A stretch of DNA of 64,000 nucleotides from Bacillus albus (GCF_001884185.1 NZ_MAOE01000054.1:1-64000), one strand, 5' to 3'. Positions 22,942-31,394 are shown, numbered from the stretch's first letter. Numbers and translations are program-made. The notes: generated by a model from the sequence alone, not told the origin.

Positions 22942-24489
22942 ATGGTAGTAGCATACAAACATGAGCCATTTACAGATTTTTCAGTGGAGGCTAACAAATT
23001 AGCGTTTGAAGAAGGTTTAAAGAAAGTAGAATCTTATCTTGGACAAGACTATCCATTAATTATTGGGGGAGAAAAAATCACTACAGAAGACAAAATTGTT
23101 TCTGTAAACCCTGCAAATAAAGAGGAACTTGTTGGTCGCGTTTCAAAAGCAAGCCGTGAGTTAGCTGAAAAAGCAATGCAAGTAGCGGATGAAACATTCC
23201 AAACTTGGAGAAAATCAAAGCCAGAAATGCGTGCAGACATTTTATTCCGCGCTGCAGCAATCGTTCGTCGCAGAAAACATGAATTCTCTGCTATTCTTGT
23301 AAAAGAAGCAGGTAAACCATGGAATGAGGCAGATGCTGATACAGCAGAAGCAATCGACTTTATGGAATATTATGGTCGTCAAATGTTAAAATTAAAAGAC
23401 GGAATTCCAGTAGAAAGCCGTCCAATTGAATATAATCGTTTCTCTTACATTCCATTAGGAGTAGGTGTTATCATTTCTCCTTGGAACTTCCCATTCGCAA
23501 TTATGGCAGGTATGACAACAGCTGCTTTAGTTTCGGGTAACACAGTATTACTAAAACCAGCTAGTACAACTCCTGTAGTAGCAGCGAAATTCATGGAAGT
23601 ATTAGAAGAAGCTGGCTTACCAGCTGGCGTAGTAAACTTTGTTCCAGGTAATGGTTCTGAAGTTGGTGACTACTTAGTAGATCATCCTCGTACACGTTTC
23701 ATTAGCTTCACAGGATCTCGTGATGTAGGTATCCGTATTTATGAGCGTGCAGCGAAAGTTAACCCAGGCCAAATTTGGTTAAAACGCGTTATCGCTGAAA
23801 TGGGTGGTAAAGATACAATCGTTGTTGATAAAGAAGCAGATCTTGAATTAGCAGCTAAATCTATTGTTGCATCAGCATTCGGATTCTCAGGACAAAAATG
23901 TTCTGCATGTTCTCGTGCAGTAATTCATGAAGATGTATACGATCACGTATTAAATCGTGCTATTGAATTAACGAAAGAATTAACAGTTGCTAACCCAGCT
24001 GTATTAGGTACAAATATGGGTCCTGTTAATGACCAAGCTGCATTCGATAAAGTAATGAGCTATATTGCAATTGGTAAAGAAGAAGGTAGAATCTTAGCAG
24101 GTGGCGAAGGAGACGATTCTAAAGGCTGGTTCATCCAACCAACAATCGTTGCTGACGTTGCAGAAGATGCTCGCTTAATGAAAGAAGAAATCTTCGGACC
24201 AGTAGTAGCATTCTGTAAAGCAAAAGACTTTGACCATGCACTTGCAATTGCAAATAATACAGAATACGGTTTAACAGGTGCTGTTGTTACTAACAACCGT
24301 GACCATATTGAAAAAGCACGTGAAGACTTCCACGTAGGTAACTTATACTTCAACCGTGGATGTACTGGTGCAATCGTAGGATACCAACCATTCGGTGGCT
24401 TTAACATGTCTGGTACAGACTCTAAAGCTGGTGGCCCTGACTACTTAGCACTTCACATGCAAGCAAAAACTACTTCTGAAACTTTATAA
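22942..24489 (+). CDS. rocA: L-glutamate gamma-semialdehyde (P5C) dehydrogenase
   Basis: This 515-residue aldehyde dehydrogenase oxidises pyrroline-5-carboxylate/glutamate semialdehyde to glutamate in arginine and proline breakdown. It has the class-typical [12 protein letters not shown] segment, [11 protein letters not shown] with the general base Glu, and catalytic Cys320 in [21 protein letters not shown] precedes ATG 22942. It is monocistronic, with a cre-like site suggesting carbon catabolite repression. Length and start match RocA/PutC proteins. Confidence 0.93.
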   Translation: MVVAYKHEPFTDFSVEANKLAFEEGLKKVESYLGQDYPLIIGGEKITTEDKIVSVNPANKEELVGRVSKASRELAEKAMQVADETFQTWRKSKPEMRADILFRAAAIVRRRKHEFSAILVKEAGKPWNEADADTAEAIDFMEYYGRQMLKLKDGIPVESRPIEYNRFSYIPLGVGVIISPWNFPFAIMAGMTTAALVSGNTVLLKPASTTPVVAAKFMEVLEEAGLPAGVVNFVPGNGSEVGDYLVDHPRTRFISFTGSRDVGIRIYERAAKVNPGQIWLKRVIAEMGGKDTIVVDKEADLELAAKSIVASAFGFSGQKCSACSRAVIHEDVYDHVLNRAIELTKELTVANPAVLGTNMGPVNDQAAFDKVMSYIAIGKEEGRILAGGEGDDSKGWFIQPTIVADVAEDARLMKEEIFGPVVAFCKAKDFDHALAIANNTEYGLTGAVVTNNRDHIEKAREDFHVGNLYFNRGCTGAIVGYQPFGGFNMSGTDSKAGGPDYLALHMQAKTTSETL

Positions 24490-24500
24490 GAAATAGTAGA

Positions 24501-24537
24501 AGAGATCTTCGCAGTCTGCGAAGATCTCTTTTTTTTT
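24501..24537 (+). terminator. Terminator after rocA
   Basis: AGAGATCTTCGCA / TGCGAAGATCTCT, 13-bp perfect stem, followed by T8. Confidence 0.95.
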
Positions 24538-24669
24538 GAAAAACTTTCTATATGTGGATTAAGATACATATCAGTAGAAAAACTAATATAAGGTGTACTT
24601 AAGTAAAATAAGGTATATTATATTGGTTGAATAAATTCTCTTTCAAGATAAGAAAAGTAGGTGAACAAA

Positions 24670-24819
24670 GTGGGAAAATATCAATTAGATTACAAGAGTC
24701 AGGTAGCCGTGGCAAAGTTTCATGAAAAACAGACGCCTGCCAAATTTGATAAAAAGCAGCAAATTGAAAATTTGCGTGCGGAGTATTTGAAAAAGAAGCA
24801 AAAACAGACAGATAAATAA
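24670..24819 (+). CDS. Small basic hypothetical protein, 49 residues
   Basis: The ORF begins MGKYQLDYKSQVAVAKFHEK and ends in a lysine/glutamine-rich helix (EYLKKKQKQTDK). It uses GTG at 24670 behind AGGTGA (6-nt spacing); an in-frame GTG at 24661 is an alternative. No domain is recognised. It is highly charged, with no membrane segment. It sits alone between the rocA terminator and a nested inverted repeat. Codon use and the ribosome site suggest it is real. Confidence 0.65.
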   Translation: MGKYQLDYKSQVAVAKFHEKQTPAKFDKKQQIENLRAEYLKKKQKQTDK

Positions 24820-24827
24820 TAGGAGAG

Positions 24828-24887
24828 GCTAGTTAATTTGAATGAAAAATACTTACCATAAATTACTATTTGGTAAGTGGAACTAGC
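24828..24887. other. Nested inverted repeat
   Basis: An outer stem GCTAGTT (24828-24834) / AACTAGC (24881-24887) encloses an inner stem ACTTACCA (24851-24858) / TGGTAAGT (24871-24878). No T-run follows, so it is not a standard terminator. It lies 9 bp after the 49-residue ORF. Confidence 0.55.
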
Positions 24888-25028
24888 TAAACCCTATTCA
24901 TATCGGGATAAACATGTAAATAGAAACAAAGCAACGAGAAAAGTTGACTTATTAGTCACATTTTTTAGTATTCATTTTAAGGATTTCCTGTATAATACAA
25001 TTTGAAAGAAAATCTATGGTTTGACAAG

Positions 25029-25072
25029 AAACACTCCTTTCGGTTTTGCTCACTGAAGGGAGTGTTTTTTTG
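25029..25072 (+). terminator. Plus-strand terminator overlapping the isochorismatase 3' end
   Basis: AAACACTCC pairs with GGGAGTGTTT and T7 follows on the plus strand at 25066-25072. The 3' arm lies inside the coding end of the minus-strand gene. On the minus strand the tail is only TTTCTT. A TATAAT at 24991-24996 upstream could start a short plus-strand transcript. Confidence 0.75.
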
Positions 25073-25613
25073 TAGCTACAAACTCCGCTGTACTCATTAC
25101 ATTTGCATATACGCCATTTAAACTAGCCAAAATTGTGTTATGAATATAAACGGCTGGTATAGTAGCATTCTTAAAAGAAAGATCTTTTGTAGCACAAGCA
25201 TCATGTATAACGGTACATTGAAAGCCGAAATCAAAAGCAGCTCTTACGGTAGCATCAATACACATATGAGTCATCATCCCGCATATGACGACGTGCTCAA
25301 TAGCTAAATGTTGTAATTGTTCTAGAAGATCAGTTTCCCGAAAACTATTTGGATAATGTTTGAGTATAACAGTTTCTTCTCTAAGTGGACGTACGCTTTC
25401 ATGAATATGTACACCTTCAGTATTGGGTAGGAAAAAAGTAGCGTCATCTTTTATTGCTACATGTTGGATATGAAAAATAGGTTCGTTTTTCGTTCGAAAG
25501 AGTTGTAGTAGCTGACTAGCATAGTCACTTGCTTCTACTGGATTACGTAATTCCATCTTTCCATGTGGAAAATAATCATTTTGAATATCAACGAGTAAAA
25601 GAGCTGTTTTCAT
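25050..25613 (-). CDS. Isochorismatase-like cysteine hydrolase
   Basis: The 187-residue protein of the isochorismatase superfamily (nicotinamidase, biuret and N-carbamoyl hydrolases, isochorismatase) has the triad Asp9 (LLVDIQNDYF), Lys85 (VILKHYPNSF) and Cys118 (CGMMTHMCIDAT). The cis-peptide VVICGMM is also present. ATG 25613 is preferred because GGAGG is 11 nt upstream; starting 10 codons earlier at 25643 would place the ribosome site inside the gene. Substrate unknown. It stands alone between two plus-strand units. Confidence 0.88.
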   Translation of the reverse strand: MKTALLLVDIQNDYFPHGKMELRNPVEASDYASQLLQLFRTKNEPIFHIQHVAIKDDATFFLPNTEGVHIHESVRPLREETVILKHYPNSFRETDLLEQLQHLAIEHVVICGMMTHMCIDATVRAAFDFGFQCTVIHDACATKDLSFKNATIPAVYIHNTILASLNGVYANVMSTAEFVATKKHSLQ

Positions 25614-25792
25614 ATATTTATCTTCCTCCGATTTCATATTCAAATAATGGTATTCAATTTATAGAGAGGATTCTCCTTTTAAAAAATATGAAGGAAAAGA
25701 ATTTTACATAACTTTAAAAACCAATATTATATTGTAATTTTTCATTTGAAAATTATAATAGAGAAATAATTAAAATTTTTCTAAAAAATGTA
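25614..25792. other. Intergenic stretch before the metNIQ promoter
   Basis: AT-rich sequence between the divergent isochorismatase gene and the metN promoter. I see no ORF or RNA element here beyond the isochorismatase ribosome site (CCTCC at 25625-25629). Confidence 0.5.
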
Positions 25793-25821
25793 TTGACTCT
25801 TATTATTCTGAGTTCTATAAT
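25793..25821 (+). promoter_or_regulatory. SigA promoter of metNIQ
   Basis: TTGACT (25793-25798), 17-bp spacer, TATAAT (25816-25821). Confidence 0.88.
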
Positions 25822-25854
25822 GAGAATTAATTAAACGACAATTAAATCGATACA

Positions 25855-25961
25855 TTCTTATCCAGAGAGGTGGAGGGACTGGCCCTACGATACCTCAGCA
25901 ACGGGTTTTTTAATACCGTGCTAACTCCAGCAAGCCTTATAAAAGGCTTGGAAGATGAGAA
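25855..25961 (+). ncRNA. SAM-I riboswitch (S-box)
   Basis: It has the full S-box pattern: P1 strands TTCTTATC and GATGAGAA, the AGAGAGGTGGAGGGACTGG block, the CCTCAGCAACGG segment, and GTGCTAACTCCAGCAAG. SAM binding should favour the terminator that follows and shut off methionine import. Confidence 0.97.
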
Positions 25962-25981
25962 GATGTGACCGAGTACATATA

Positions 25982-26034
25982 AGTGCTCTCCTTCTTATCT
26001 CTATGTTTGATAAGAGGGAGAGCACTTTTTATTT
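25982..26034 (+). terminator. S-box terminator
   Basis: AGTGCTCTCC and TTATC pair with GATAA and GGAGAGCACT, followed by TTTTTATTT. The competing antiterminator pairs AGATGAGAAG (from 25951) with CTTCTTATCT (25991-26000). Confidence 0.93.
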
Positions 26035-26084
26035 CACCTCGAAAGCTCTACTTCAAGTTTTTACAGCATATAGGAGGGAAGAAA

Positions 26085-27104
26085 ATGATTTCTTTTAACA
26101 ATGTAAGTAAAGTATATGAATCAGGTGGGCAATCTGTTCATGCAGTGGAAGATGTAACATTATCCGTTGAGAAGGGCGAAATTTTTGGCATTATCGGTTT
26201 TAGTGGCGCTGGAAAGAGTACGTTGTTACGCTTAGTAAATATGTTAGAGAGACCGACGGCAGGAATGATTTCAATAGATGATAAAGATATTACATCACTA
26301 TCGACGAAAGAATTACGGAAGCTAAGACAAAGAATTGGGATGATTTTTCAAAGTTTTAATTTATTTAATTCAAGAACAGTATTTGGGAATATTGCGTACC
26401 CATTGAAGTTAGCGAAAGTACCAAAGAATGAGATAAAAGAAAGAGTAAATGAACTGTTGAAGTTTGTAGGATTAGAAGATAAAGCAGACTATTATCCAGA
26501 GCAACTATCAGGTGGTCAAAAACAACGTGTTGGCATTGCAAGAGCACTTGCAACATCACCGGATATCCTTATATGTGATGAGGCAACGTCAGCTCTAGAT
26601 CCAGAAACAACGACAGAAATTTTGAACTTATTAAAGAAAGTAAATCGAGAATATAATGTAACGATTCTACTTATTACACACGAAATGCATGTTGTGAAAG
26701 AAATATGTCATCGTGTAGCTGTAATGGAGAAGGGGAAAGTTATTGAAGAAGGAAAACTGTTTGACGTTTTCACACAACCAAAAACAAAGACAACTCAAAA
26801 CTTTGTACGCTCTATTATTAATGATCATTTACCGGAAAGTGTTCTAGGGAAAATTCAAAACGGAGGACAGATTTATCGCTTAACATTTACTGGTGAAGAG
26901 ACAGGACAGCCAGTACTATCATATATCGCGAAAAACTATAACGTCGATGTAAATGTACTGTATGGAAATATTATTGAACTTCAAAATGTGCTATTTGGAA
27001 ATCTTCTTGTAGAACTGCAAGGTGAACAGAAGGAAATTCAAAAAGCATTACAACATCTAAGACTACAAGTGCAGATGAAGGAGGTAGAAGCTCATGCGAG
27101 TTGA
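26085..27104 (+). CDS. metN: Methionine ABC transporter ATP-binding protein
   Basis: The 339-residue ATPase powers uptake of methionine. Walker A GFSGAGKST is at 38-46, the LSGGQKQRVGIARAL signature and ILICDEATSALDPE Walker B follow, and the C-terminal NIL domain (about 260-335) is the methionine-sensing region of the MetN family. ATG 26085 follows TAGGAGGG; reading from further upstream would translate the riboswitch terminator. It overlaps metI by 11 nt. Confidence 0.96.
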   Translation: MISFNNVSKVYESGGQSVHAVEDVTLSVEKGEIFGIIGFSGAGKSTLLRLVNMLERPTAGMISIDDKDITSLSTKELRKLRQRIGMIFQSFNLFNSRTVFGNIAYPLKLAKVPKNEIKERVNELLKFVGLEDKADYYPEQLSGGQKQRVGIARALATSPDILICDEATSALDPETTTEILNLLKKVNREYNVTILLITHEMHVVKEICHRVAVMEKGKVIEEGKLFDVFTQPKTKTTQNFVRSIINDHLPESVLGKIQNGGQIYRLTFTGEETGQPVLSYIAKNYNVDVNVLYGNIIELQNVLFGNLLVELQGEQKEIQKALQHLRLQVQMKEVEAHAS

Positions 27105-27759
27105 TTGGAGTATATTTTGGCCTCGCATAGTAGATGCGACGGGGGATACCCTCTTAATGGTAATCGTAACCCTTATATTCGCTACAATTCTTGGTATACC
27201 TCTAGGTTTACTGTTATATGTAACGAGAAAAGGAAACTTTTTAGAAAATAAATGGGTCTTTTCTATTCTTAATATCATTATTAATACAATTCGTCCGGTT
27301 CCATTCATCATCTTCTTAGTAGCTTTAAGTCCACTAACAAGAAGTGTTATCGGAACGACGATTGGAACAGCAGCAGCAATTTTCCCAATGACGTTAGTTG
27401 CATCAATTGGTATTGCGAGAATGGTTGAAACAAATCTTGTTTCAGTTCCAAAGGGGGTCATTGAAGCTGCTCAAGCAATGGGTGCTTCACCATTTAGAAT
27501 TGTTTTTGAAATTCTTGTACCAGAAGCGTTAGCACCATTAATCTTAGGAGTTACATTTATGACAGTTGGTTTAATTGAATTTTCTGCAGTAGCTGGGCTT
27601 GTCGGTGGTGGCGGTCTTGGTGATTTAGCGATGACATATGGTTATCAACGTTTTGATACATCAGTTATGTTCGTAACGGTCGTTTTACTTATTATTCTCG
27701 TACAGATAGCTCAAAATTTAGGAAACTACTTTGCGAAAGTCTTTTTACGCAGATCATAA
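27094..27759 (+). CDS. metI: Methionine ABC transporter permease
   Basis: The 221-residue membrane protein has about five transmembrane segments and the EAA-type loop EAAQAMGASPFRIVFEILVPEALAPL (about 128-153 region) that contacts MetN. GGAGG lies in the metN 3' end before ATG 27094. It works with MetN and MetQ in the cytoplasmic membrane. Confidence 0.96.
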   Translation: MRVDWSIFWPRIVDATGDTLLMVIVTLIFATILGIPLGLLLYVTRKGNFLENKWVFSILNIIINTIRPVPFIIFLVALSPLTRSVIGTTIGTAAAIFPMTLVASIGIARMVETNLVSVPKGVIEAAQAMGASPFRIVFEILVPEALAPLILGVTFMTVGLIEFSAVAGLVGGGGLGDLAMTYGYQRFDTSVMFVTVVLLIILVQIAQNLGNYFAKVFLRRS

Positions 27760-27780
27760 AAAGGAAGAGGGGAAAAGGAA

Positions 27781-28623
27781 ATGAAGAAAATTTTAGCATT
27801 TGCATTATCAGCAATTGTAGGGATTTCAGCGTTAAGTGGTTGTTCAGATGCAGGAGCAAAAGAGAAGACAGTCCGCATTGGTGTAACTGGAACGGATGGA
27901 AACGCTTGGGAAATTGTAAAGGAAAAAGCTGAAAAAGAAGGGATTAAAGTTAAACTGGTTGAGTTCTCTGATTATACAACGCCAAATAAAGCGTTAGCTG
28001 ATGGAGATATTGAACTAAACTCATTTCAGCATATAGCTTTCTTAGAGCAGTTTAAAAAAGAGCATAAGTTAGATATTACAGCTGTCGGTACAACGCAAAT
28101 TGCACCAATGGGCTTATACTCTGAAAAACATAAGAAAGCAAGTGAAATCCCAGATGGTTCAGAAATTGCGATTCCAAATGATCCAACGAACCAAGCTCGT
28201 GCATTAAAACTTCTTGATGCAGCTGGATTAGTAAAGCTTAAGAAAGACTTTGGCTTATTTGGAGATCCAAGCGGCATTGCTGAAAATCCGAAGAAGTTAA
28301 AAATTACACCGGTTATCGCACAGCAAACACCTCGTGTATTAAAAGATGTTGCAGCGTCAGTTATTAATAACGGTGTTGCTGGTCAAGCTGGACTAGATCC
28401 AGCGAAGGATCCGATTTTCTTAGAAAATCCAAAGAATGAAAATGCAAAGCCATATATTAATATTTTCGCAGCTCGTACGAAAGATAAAGATGATCCAATA
28501 CTGAAAAAAGTAATTGAACTATATCATTCAAAAGAAGTAACAGATGCAATTAAGAAAGAAACAAATGATGGTTCCATTTCAGTAGATCTTTCACTTGATG
28601 AGCTTGAAAAAATCGTAAAATAA
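27781..28623 (+). CDS. metQ: Methionine-binding lipoprotein
   Basis: The 280-residue NlpA-family solute-binding lipoprotein has a signal peptide and lipobox ALSGC, with Cys21 lipidated. Residues such as TPNKAL and NDPTNQARAL match the ligand-binding core of MetQ proteins. RBS GAGGGG. It is the last gene of the S-box operon and is followed by a structured 3' region and terminator. Confidence 0.95.
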   Translation: MKKILAFALSAIVGISALSGCSDAGAKEKTVRIGVTGTDGNAWEIVKEKAEKEGIKVKLVEFSDYTTPNKALADGDIELNSFQHIAFLEQFKKEHKLDITAVGTTQIAPMGLYSEKHKKASEIPDGSEIAIPNDPTNQARALKLLDAAGLVKLKKDFGLFGDPSGIAENPKKLKITPVIAQQTPRVLKDVAASVINNGVAGQAGLDPAKDPIFLENPKNENAKPYINIFAARTKDKDDPILKKVIELYHSKEVTDAIKKETNDGSISVDLSLDELEKIVK

Positions 28624-28684
28624 TGATTGGGTTTAACGGGCTAGCAGAAGGAACCCCTCCGCTGTTAGTTCGTTCAACATATAA

Positions 28685-28789
28685 TCTACTTAACAAACCC
28701 TAATTCTGTACCTTCCAATTCTGTATAACGTAGAATCCAATGTTTGTTAAGTAGAGTAATGGACCAGGAGTTTTCCTGGTCTTTTTTTT
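28685..28789 (+). terminator. metNIQ 3' structure and terminator
   Basis: A 14-bp perfect inverted repeat (28685-28698 with 28742-28755) encloses a 43-nt loop that itself holds two copies of AATTCTGTA. It is followed by a classical terminator, GACCAGGA / TCCTGGTC with T8 (28762-28789). Confidence 0.85.
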
Positions 28790-28796
28790 ATCCCGC

Positions 28797-28928
28797 GTTA
28801 ACGGACAGTAAAACTCCCACCTTAAAATTCAGTTGGAGCAAAGAAGTTAGGTGGGAGTCGGGCTGTCCGTAAACGTCCGATTGGTGAGGGCTGATAATAA
28901 AACCCCCACTGATTAAAATTTCACTTTA
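28797..28928. repeat. Structured dispersed repeat
   Basis: Outer arms ACGGACAG (28801-28808) / CTGTCCGT (28863-28870) enclose ACTCCCACCT (28813-28822) / AGGTGGGAGT (28849-28858), forming a long interrupted hairpin. A 3' part with GTGAGGG / CCCCCAC follows, ending CACTGATTAAAATTTCACTT. That last block recurs with one change at 50230-50253. The layout resembles short non-coding repeats of the B. cereus group; family name not assigned. Confidence 0.65.
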
Positions 28929-29396
28929 TGAATGAAAATAGCTAGCAAATAGTAAGGTAATCCAAATTATAATAGGATAAGAAAATAAGCTGAAAACGAG
29001 TGTAATTACGAATTTCTTTTGATAAATTAAGTGTTTTTGGGATGAAAAAAAGAAAATCGAAAAGATGAAAATGAAAGCTGCCGATATTACGCCAGGGTTA
29101 TAGGAACGGTAAATGAAAAACAGAATAATATGTTGAACGGAGTTGAAGAATATAGCCCCTTGTATAAAAATAACCCAGTATATAGAAGACAAGAAGTTTA
29201 GTTGATATAGAAAGACGATAAGTAAGACAAAGATTGTTAATGCGGAAATGGCAATGAAAAATTGCTGGTTTGTTATAAAATGAATTGAAAATTGATTAGC
29301 AAGATATTGTGGCATTTGGAAAGATTCTTCTAGGTTATGAATGAAAAATAACAAGGGAATAATCCAAAACATAATAGTGGAATGTTTTTTCAACAA
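28926..29396 (-). CDS. HXXEE domain membrane protein
   Basis: The 156-residue protein has about five hydrophobic helices and the motif HNLEE at residues 20-24 that names the HXXEE family. Function is unknown. Start is TTG: GGAGTGA at 29402-29408 lies 6 nt before the TTG at 29396 and 9 nt before the next TTG at 29393. The first ATG would remove eight residues. AT-rich codon use like its neighbours. Confidence 0.75.
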   Translation of the reverse strand: MLKKHSTIMFWIIPLLFFIHNLEESFQMPQYLANQFSIHFITNQQFFIAISALTIFVLLIVFLYQLNFLSSIYWVIFIQGAIFFNSVQHIILFFIYRSYNPGVISAAFIFIFSIFFFSSQKHLIYQKKFVITLVFSLFSYPIIIWITLLFASYFHS

Positions 29397-29417
29397 CTTA
29401 GATCACTCCAATATGGA

Positions 29418-29445
29418 GATAGAAAGCCTACAAAGGCCCTCTATC
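29418..29445 (-). other. Hairpin between the 63-residue gene and the HXXEE gene
   Basis: GATAGAAAGCCT / AGGCCCTCTATC, nearly perfect with a 4-nt loop. There is no T-run on either strand, so it is a doubtful terminator. Confidence 0.5.
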
Positions 29446-29454
29446 CAGAGATGT

Positions 29455-29646
29455 TCATTCAATTATGATACTTTTTAAATTATCTTCATGATGCTCTTGT
29501 TCTTGCGGATAAGCAGCTAGCTCCTCTTGTAAAATATTTAGCATTTGCTTAGCTGATTGCTGGATTGGTGTAGGTAACTCTTCTAATATATGCATACCGA
29601 CTTTTATTTTTGTACGAATTACCTTCCTTAGTAGTTCCTCACGCAT
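29455..29646 (-). CDS. Hypothetical 63-residue protein coupled to the ArsA-like gene
   Basis: The mostly helical, acidic protein (MREELLRKVIRTKIKVGMHI...) has no membrane segment or known domain. Its ATG overlaps the 3' end of the ArsA-like gene by 8 nt, so the two are translationally coupled. AGGTGT upstream in the arsA 3' end could be the ribosome site. The tail is rich in E, H and Q. It may be a partner of the ATPase; this is inferred from coupling only. Confidence 0.7.
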   Translation of the reverse strand: MREELLRKVIRTKIKVGMHILEELPTPIQQSAKQMLNILQEELAAYPQEQEHHEDNLKSIIIE

Positions 29647-30820
29647 GTACTACACCTCCAAACCGAATGTTTAGTACATCATCTTCGAATTTTGCTCCTT
29701 GAATAGAAAGGTGTGTTAACGTTTTTGGTAATGTGATGTTTCGTTTAACAGAACCAGCACGAATGATAAGCTCATCACCTTTTTGATTTAATGCAAGTTC
29801 ATTTTTGTTAGAGAAGGGAATGGACAGAACGAAAATATATTCATCGCCATCTTTTTTTACATATTGAGTGCGACCGTTAAATTTTACTTCAGTAGGAAAA
29901 TGATCAGTTTTAAATAAAGCATCTCCTACGCGTTCTAACATAGGTAAACCAACAACTTCTTGTTCAAACATTGGGGCTTCGTAAATAGGAAGTGGATCAA
30001 AACTATCTTGAATTAATGTTCTATATTTCTTTTGGGTATCTTTCCATGCTTGAAAATAAGGATCGGTGACAGTTTTAGGAATGACACGGTTGATCATAAT
30101 GGCATCTACGTTATAATCGTATAAATTTAAATACGTAAAGCTGCGCTGTGCTTCTTTAATGACCATTTTTTCAGGATTTACAACGATGCGGATACTTGTT
30201 ACGTCTCGGTTTGATAAAATATCTCTCATTTCTCCGAGCTGTTCAAGTGTATTCGTTAATTCGTCCATAATATCATCGGTTGGAAGGGGGACACCAAGAA
30301 GTGGTTGAGCTACAGGGCGAACAACTTTTAAAACTTTTCTTTTAATAGGGAAGAGTTTTTCCATCCACCAGCCGAGCATGTCTGGAAAGCTGAGCATTGC
30401 TAATGTTTCTCCTGTTGGAGCACAATCAATGATAATAACGTCATATGTGTTTTGTTTATAATAATCGAGTACGCGAAGTAAACTAATTAAATCTTCCATT
30501 CCAGGAAACATCGTTAACTCTTCGGTTGTAATATCATCTGCTGCTTTGGAAGTGAAGAGTAGTGTAATATATTTCTGTAACTTTCCCCAGCCTTTTTCCA
30601 TCTCATAAATCGTATTAATTTCTTGTGCCCATAGGTTTTCGCGAATTTCTAATGGCTCAGAAGATAGTTTTATGCCAAATGAATCTCCTAAACTATGAGC
30701 TGGATCTGTACTCATTACTAAAGTTTTTAATCCTTGTTTTGCGCTTTGAAGTGCAGTTGCTGCTGAAATGCTAGTTTTTCCTACGCCGCCTTTACCTGTA
30801 TACAAAATAATTCTCATCAT
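29639..30820 (-). CDS. ArsA-like ATPase with C-terminal Hsp20-like domain
   Basis: The 393-residue P-loop protein of the ArsA/GET3 family has the deviant Walker A GKGGVGKTS at 9-17 and the STDPAHSLGD switch I region near 38-47. IIDCAPTGETLAML and VVNPEKM follow. The last 80 residues or so (from FNGRTQYVKKDGDEY) form the ArsA_HSP20 domain found in Gram-positive relatives. I see none of the arsenite-binding cysteine arrangement of ArsA, and no arsB, arsC or arsR nearby, so arsenic export is unlikely. A client-protein or membrane-protein role is possible. AAGGGG precedes the ATG at 30820. Confidence 0.85.
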   Translation of the reverse strand: MMRIILYTGKGGVGKTSISAATALQSAKQGLKTLVMSTDPAHSLGDSFGIKLSSEPLEIRENLWAQEINTIYEMEKGWGKLQKYITLLFTSKAADDITTEELTMFPGMEDLISLLRVLDYYKQNTYDVIIIDCAPTGETLAMLSFPDMLGWWMEKLFPIKRKVLKVVRPVAQPLLGVPLPTDDIMDELTNTLEQLGEMRDILSNRDVTSIRIVVNPEKMVIKEAQRSFTYLNLYDYNVDAIMINRVIPKTVTDPYFQAWKDTQKKYRTLIQDSFDPLPIYEAPMFEQEVVGLPMLERVGDALFKTDHFPTEVKFNGRTQYVKKDGDEYIFVLSIPFSNKNELALNQKGDELIIRAGSVKRNITLPKTLTHLSIQGAKFEDDVLNIRFGGVVHA

Positions 30821-30843
30821 TCATATCCCCTTTATTTCGAGTG

Positions 30844-30877
30844 TCAAATATTACGAGTGTCGAAATATTTGATTGAA
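30844..30877 (-). promoter_or_regulatory. Promoter and MarR-type operator of the ArsA-like gene
   Basis: TCAAATATTACGA (30844-30856) and TCGAAATATTTGA (30860-30872) are inverted around GTG with a single mismatched pair. On the minus strand a promoter TTCAAT (30877-30872), 18-bp spacer, TAATAT (30853-30848) is almost exactly covered by this palindrome. A further half-site TTATTTCGA follows at 30832-30840 with the same GTG spacing. Confidence 0.7.
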
Positions 30878-30878
30878 T

Positions 30879-30898
30879 AAAAACCCAGATAGGGTTTT
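30879..30898 (-). terminator. Terminator after the marR gene
   Basis: AAAACCC / GGGTTTT with a short loop and, on the minus strand, a TTTTTATT tail. It separates marR from the ArsA-like gene, which therefore has its own promoter. Confidence 0.75.
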
Positions 30899-31379
30899 AT
30901 TCAATCGGAATGTTTTTCATTTTAGGTGTAGAAACCTTTTCTTCAGTTTTTTGCTGTGACGTAGCAATGTGATTCATGATCTTTTGGAAGATCTGTAGTA
31001 AGAATGCTTTTTCTTCTTCTGATAATGCTTCTGTCACTAGGTTAAAGTAATGGGCTGCATTTTGTTTTACTTCTTGAACGAGCATTACACCGTTTTCTGT
31101 TAAACGAATTAATACAATGCGTCGGTCGTTTTCATCACGGTACCTTTCGATATATCCCTTTTTTACAAGGCGATTTACAACACCTGTCGTTGTACTCATC
31201 GGTATATCAAGAAGGTCAGAGATTTTCGTCATTGTAATATCTGTATTTCGTTCCATCCAAAGTAAACAAAATACTTCTGTTTTAGAAAGTGTTAAATCTA
31301 GGCTTACCCATTCTTCAGGATAGAAAAGTTTCTTGGCGTTATCTAGCAGTAAGTCTAAAAAATGTTCATATTGCAACAA
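30897..31379 (-). CDS. MarR family transcriptional regulator
   Basis: The 160-residue winged-helix protein contains ITMTKISDLLDIPMSTTTGVVNRLVKKGYIERYRDENDRR (quoted in two parts: recognition helix STTTGVVNRLVKKG, wing RYRDENDRRIV). The DxR motif of MarR proteins is present. The start is TTG at 31379 behind GGGAGTGG (6 nt); no ATG fits. A strong promoter and an operator-like palindrome precede it, and the same palindrome sits on the ArsA-like promoter, so it probably controls both. Ligand unknown. Confidence 0.9.
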   Translation of the reverse strand: MLQYEHFLDLLLDNAKKLFYPEEWVSLDLTLSKTEVFCLLWMERNTDITMTKISDLLDIPMSTTTGVVNRLVKKGYIERYRDENDRRIVLIRLTENGVMLVQEVKQNAAHYFNLVTEALSEEEKAFLLQIFQKIMNHIATSQQKTEEKVSTPKMKNIPIE

Positions 31380-31394
31380 TTAATTCCACTCCCG

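Noticed and set aside
29639-30820. Arsenic resistance locus
   Set aside because: Only an ArsA-like ATPase is present, with a Hsp20-like tail; no arsB, arsC, arsR or arsenite-binding cysteine pattern was seen.
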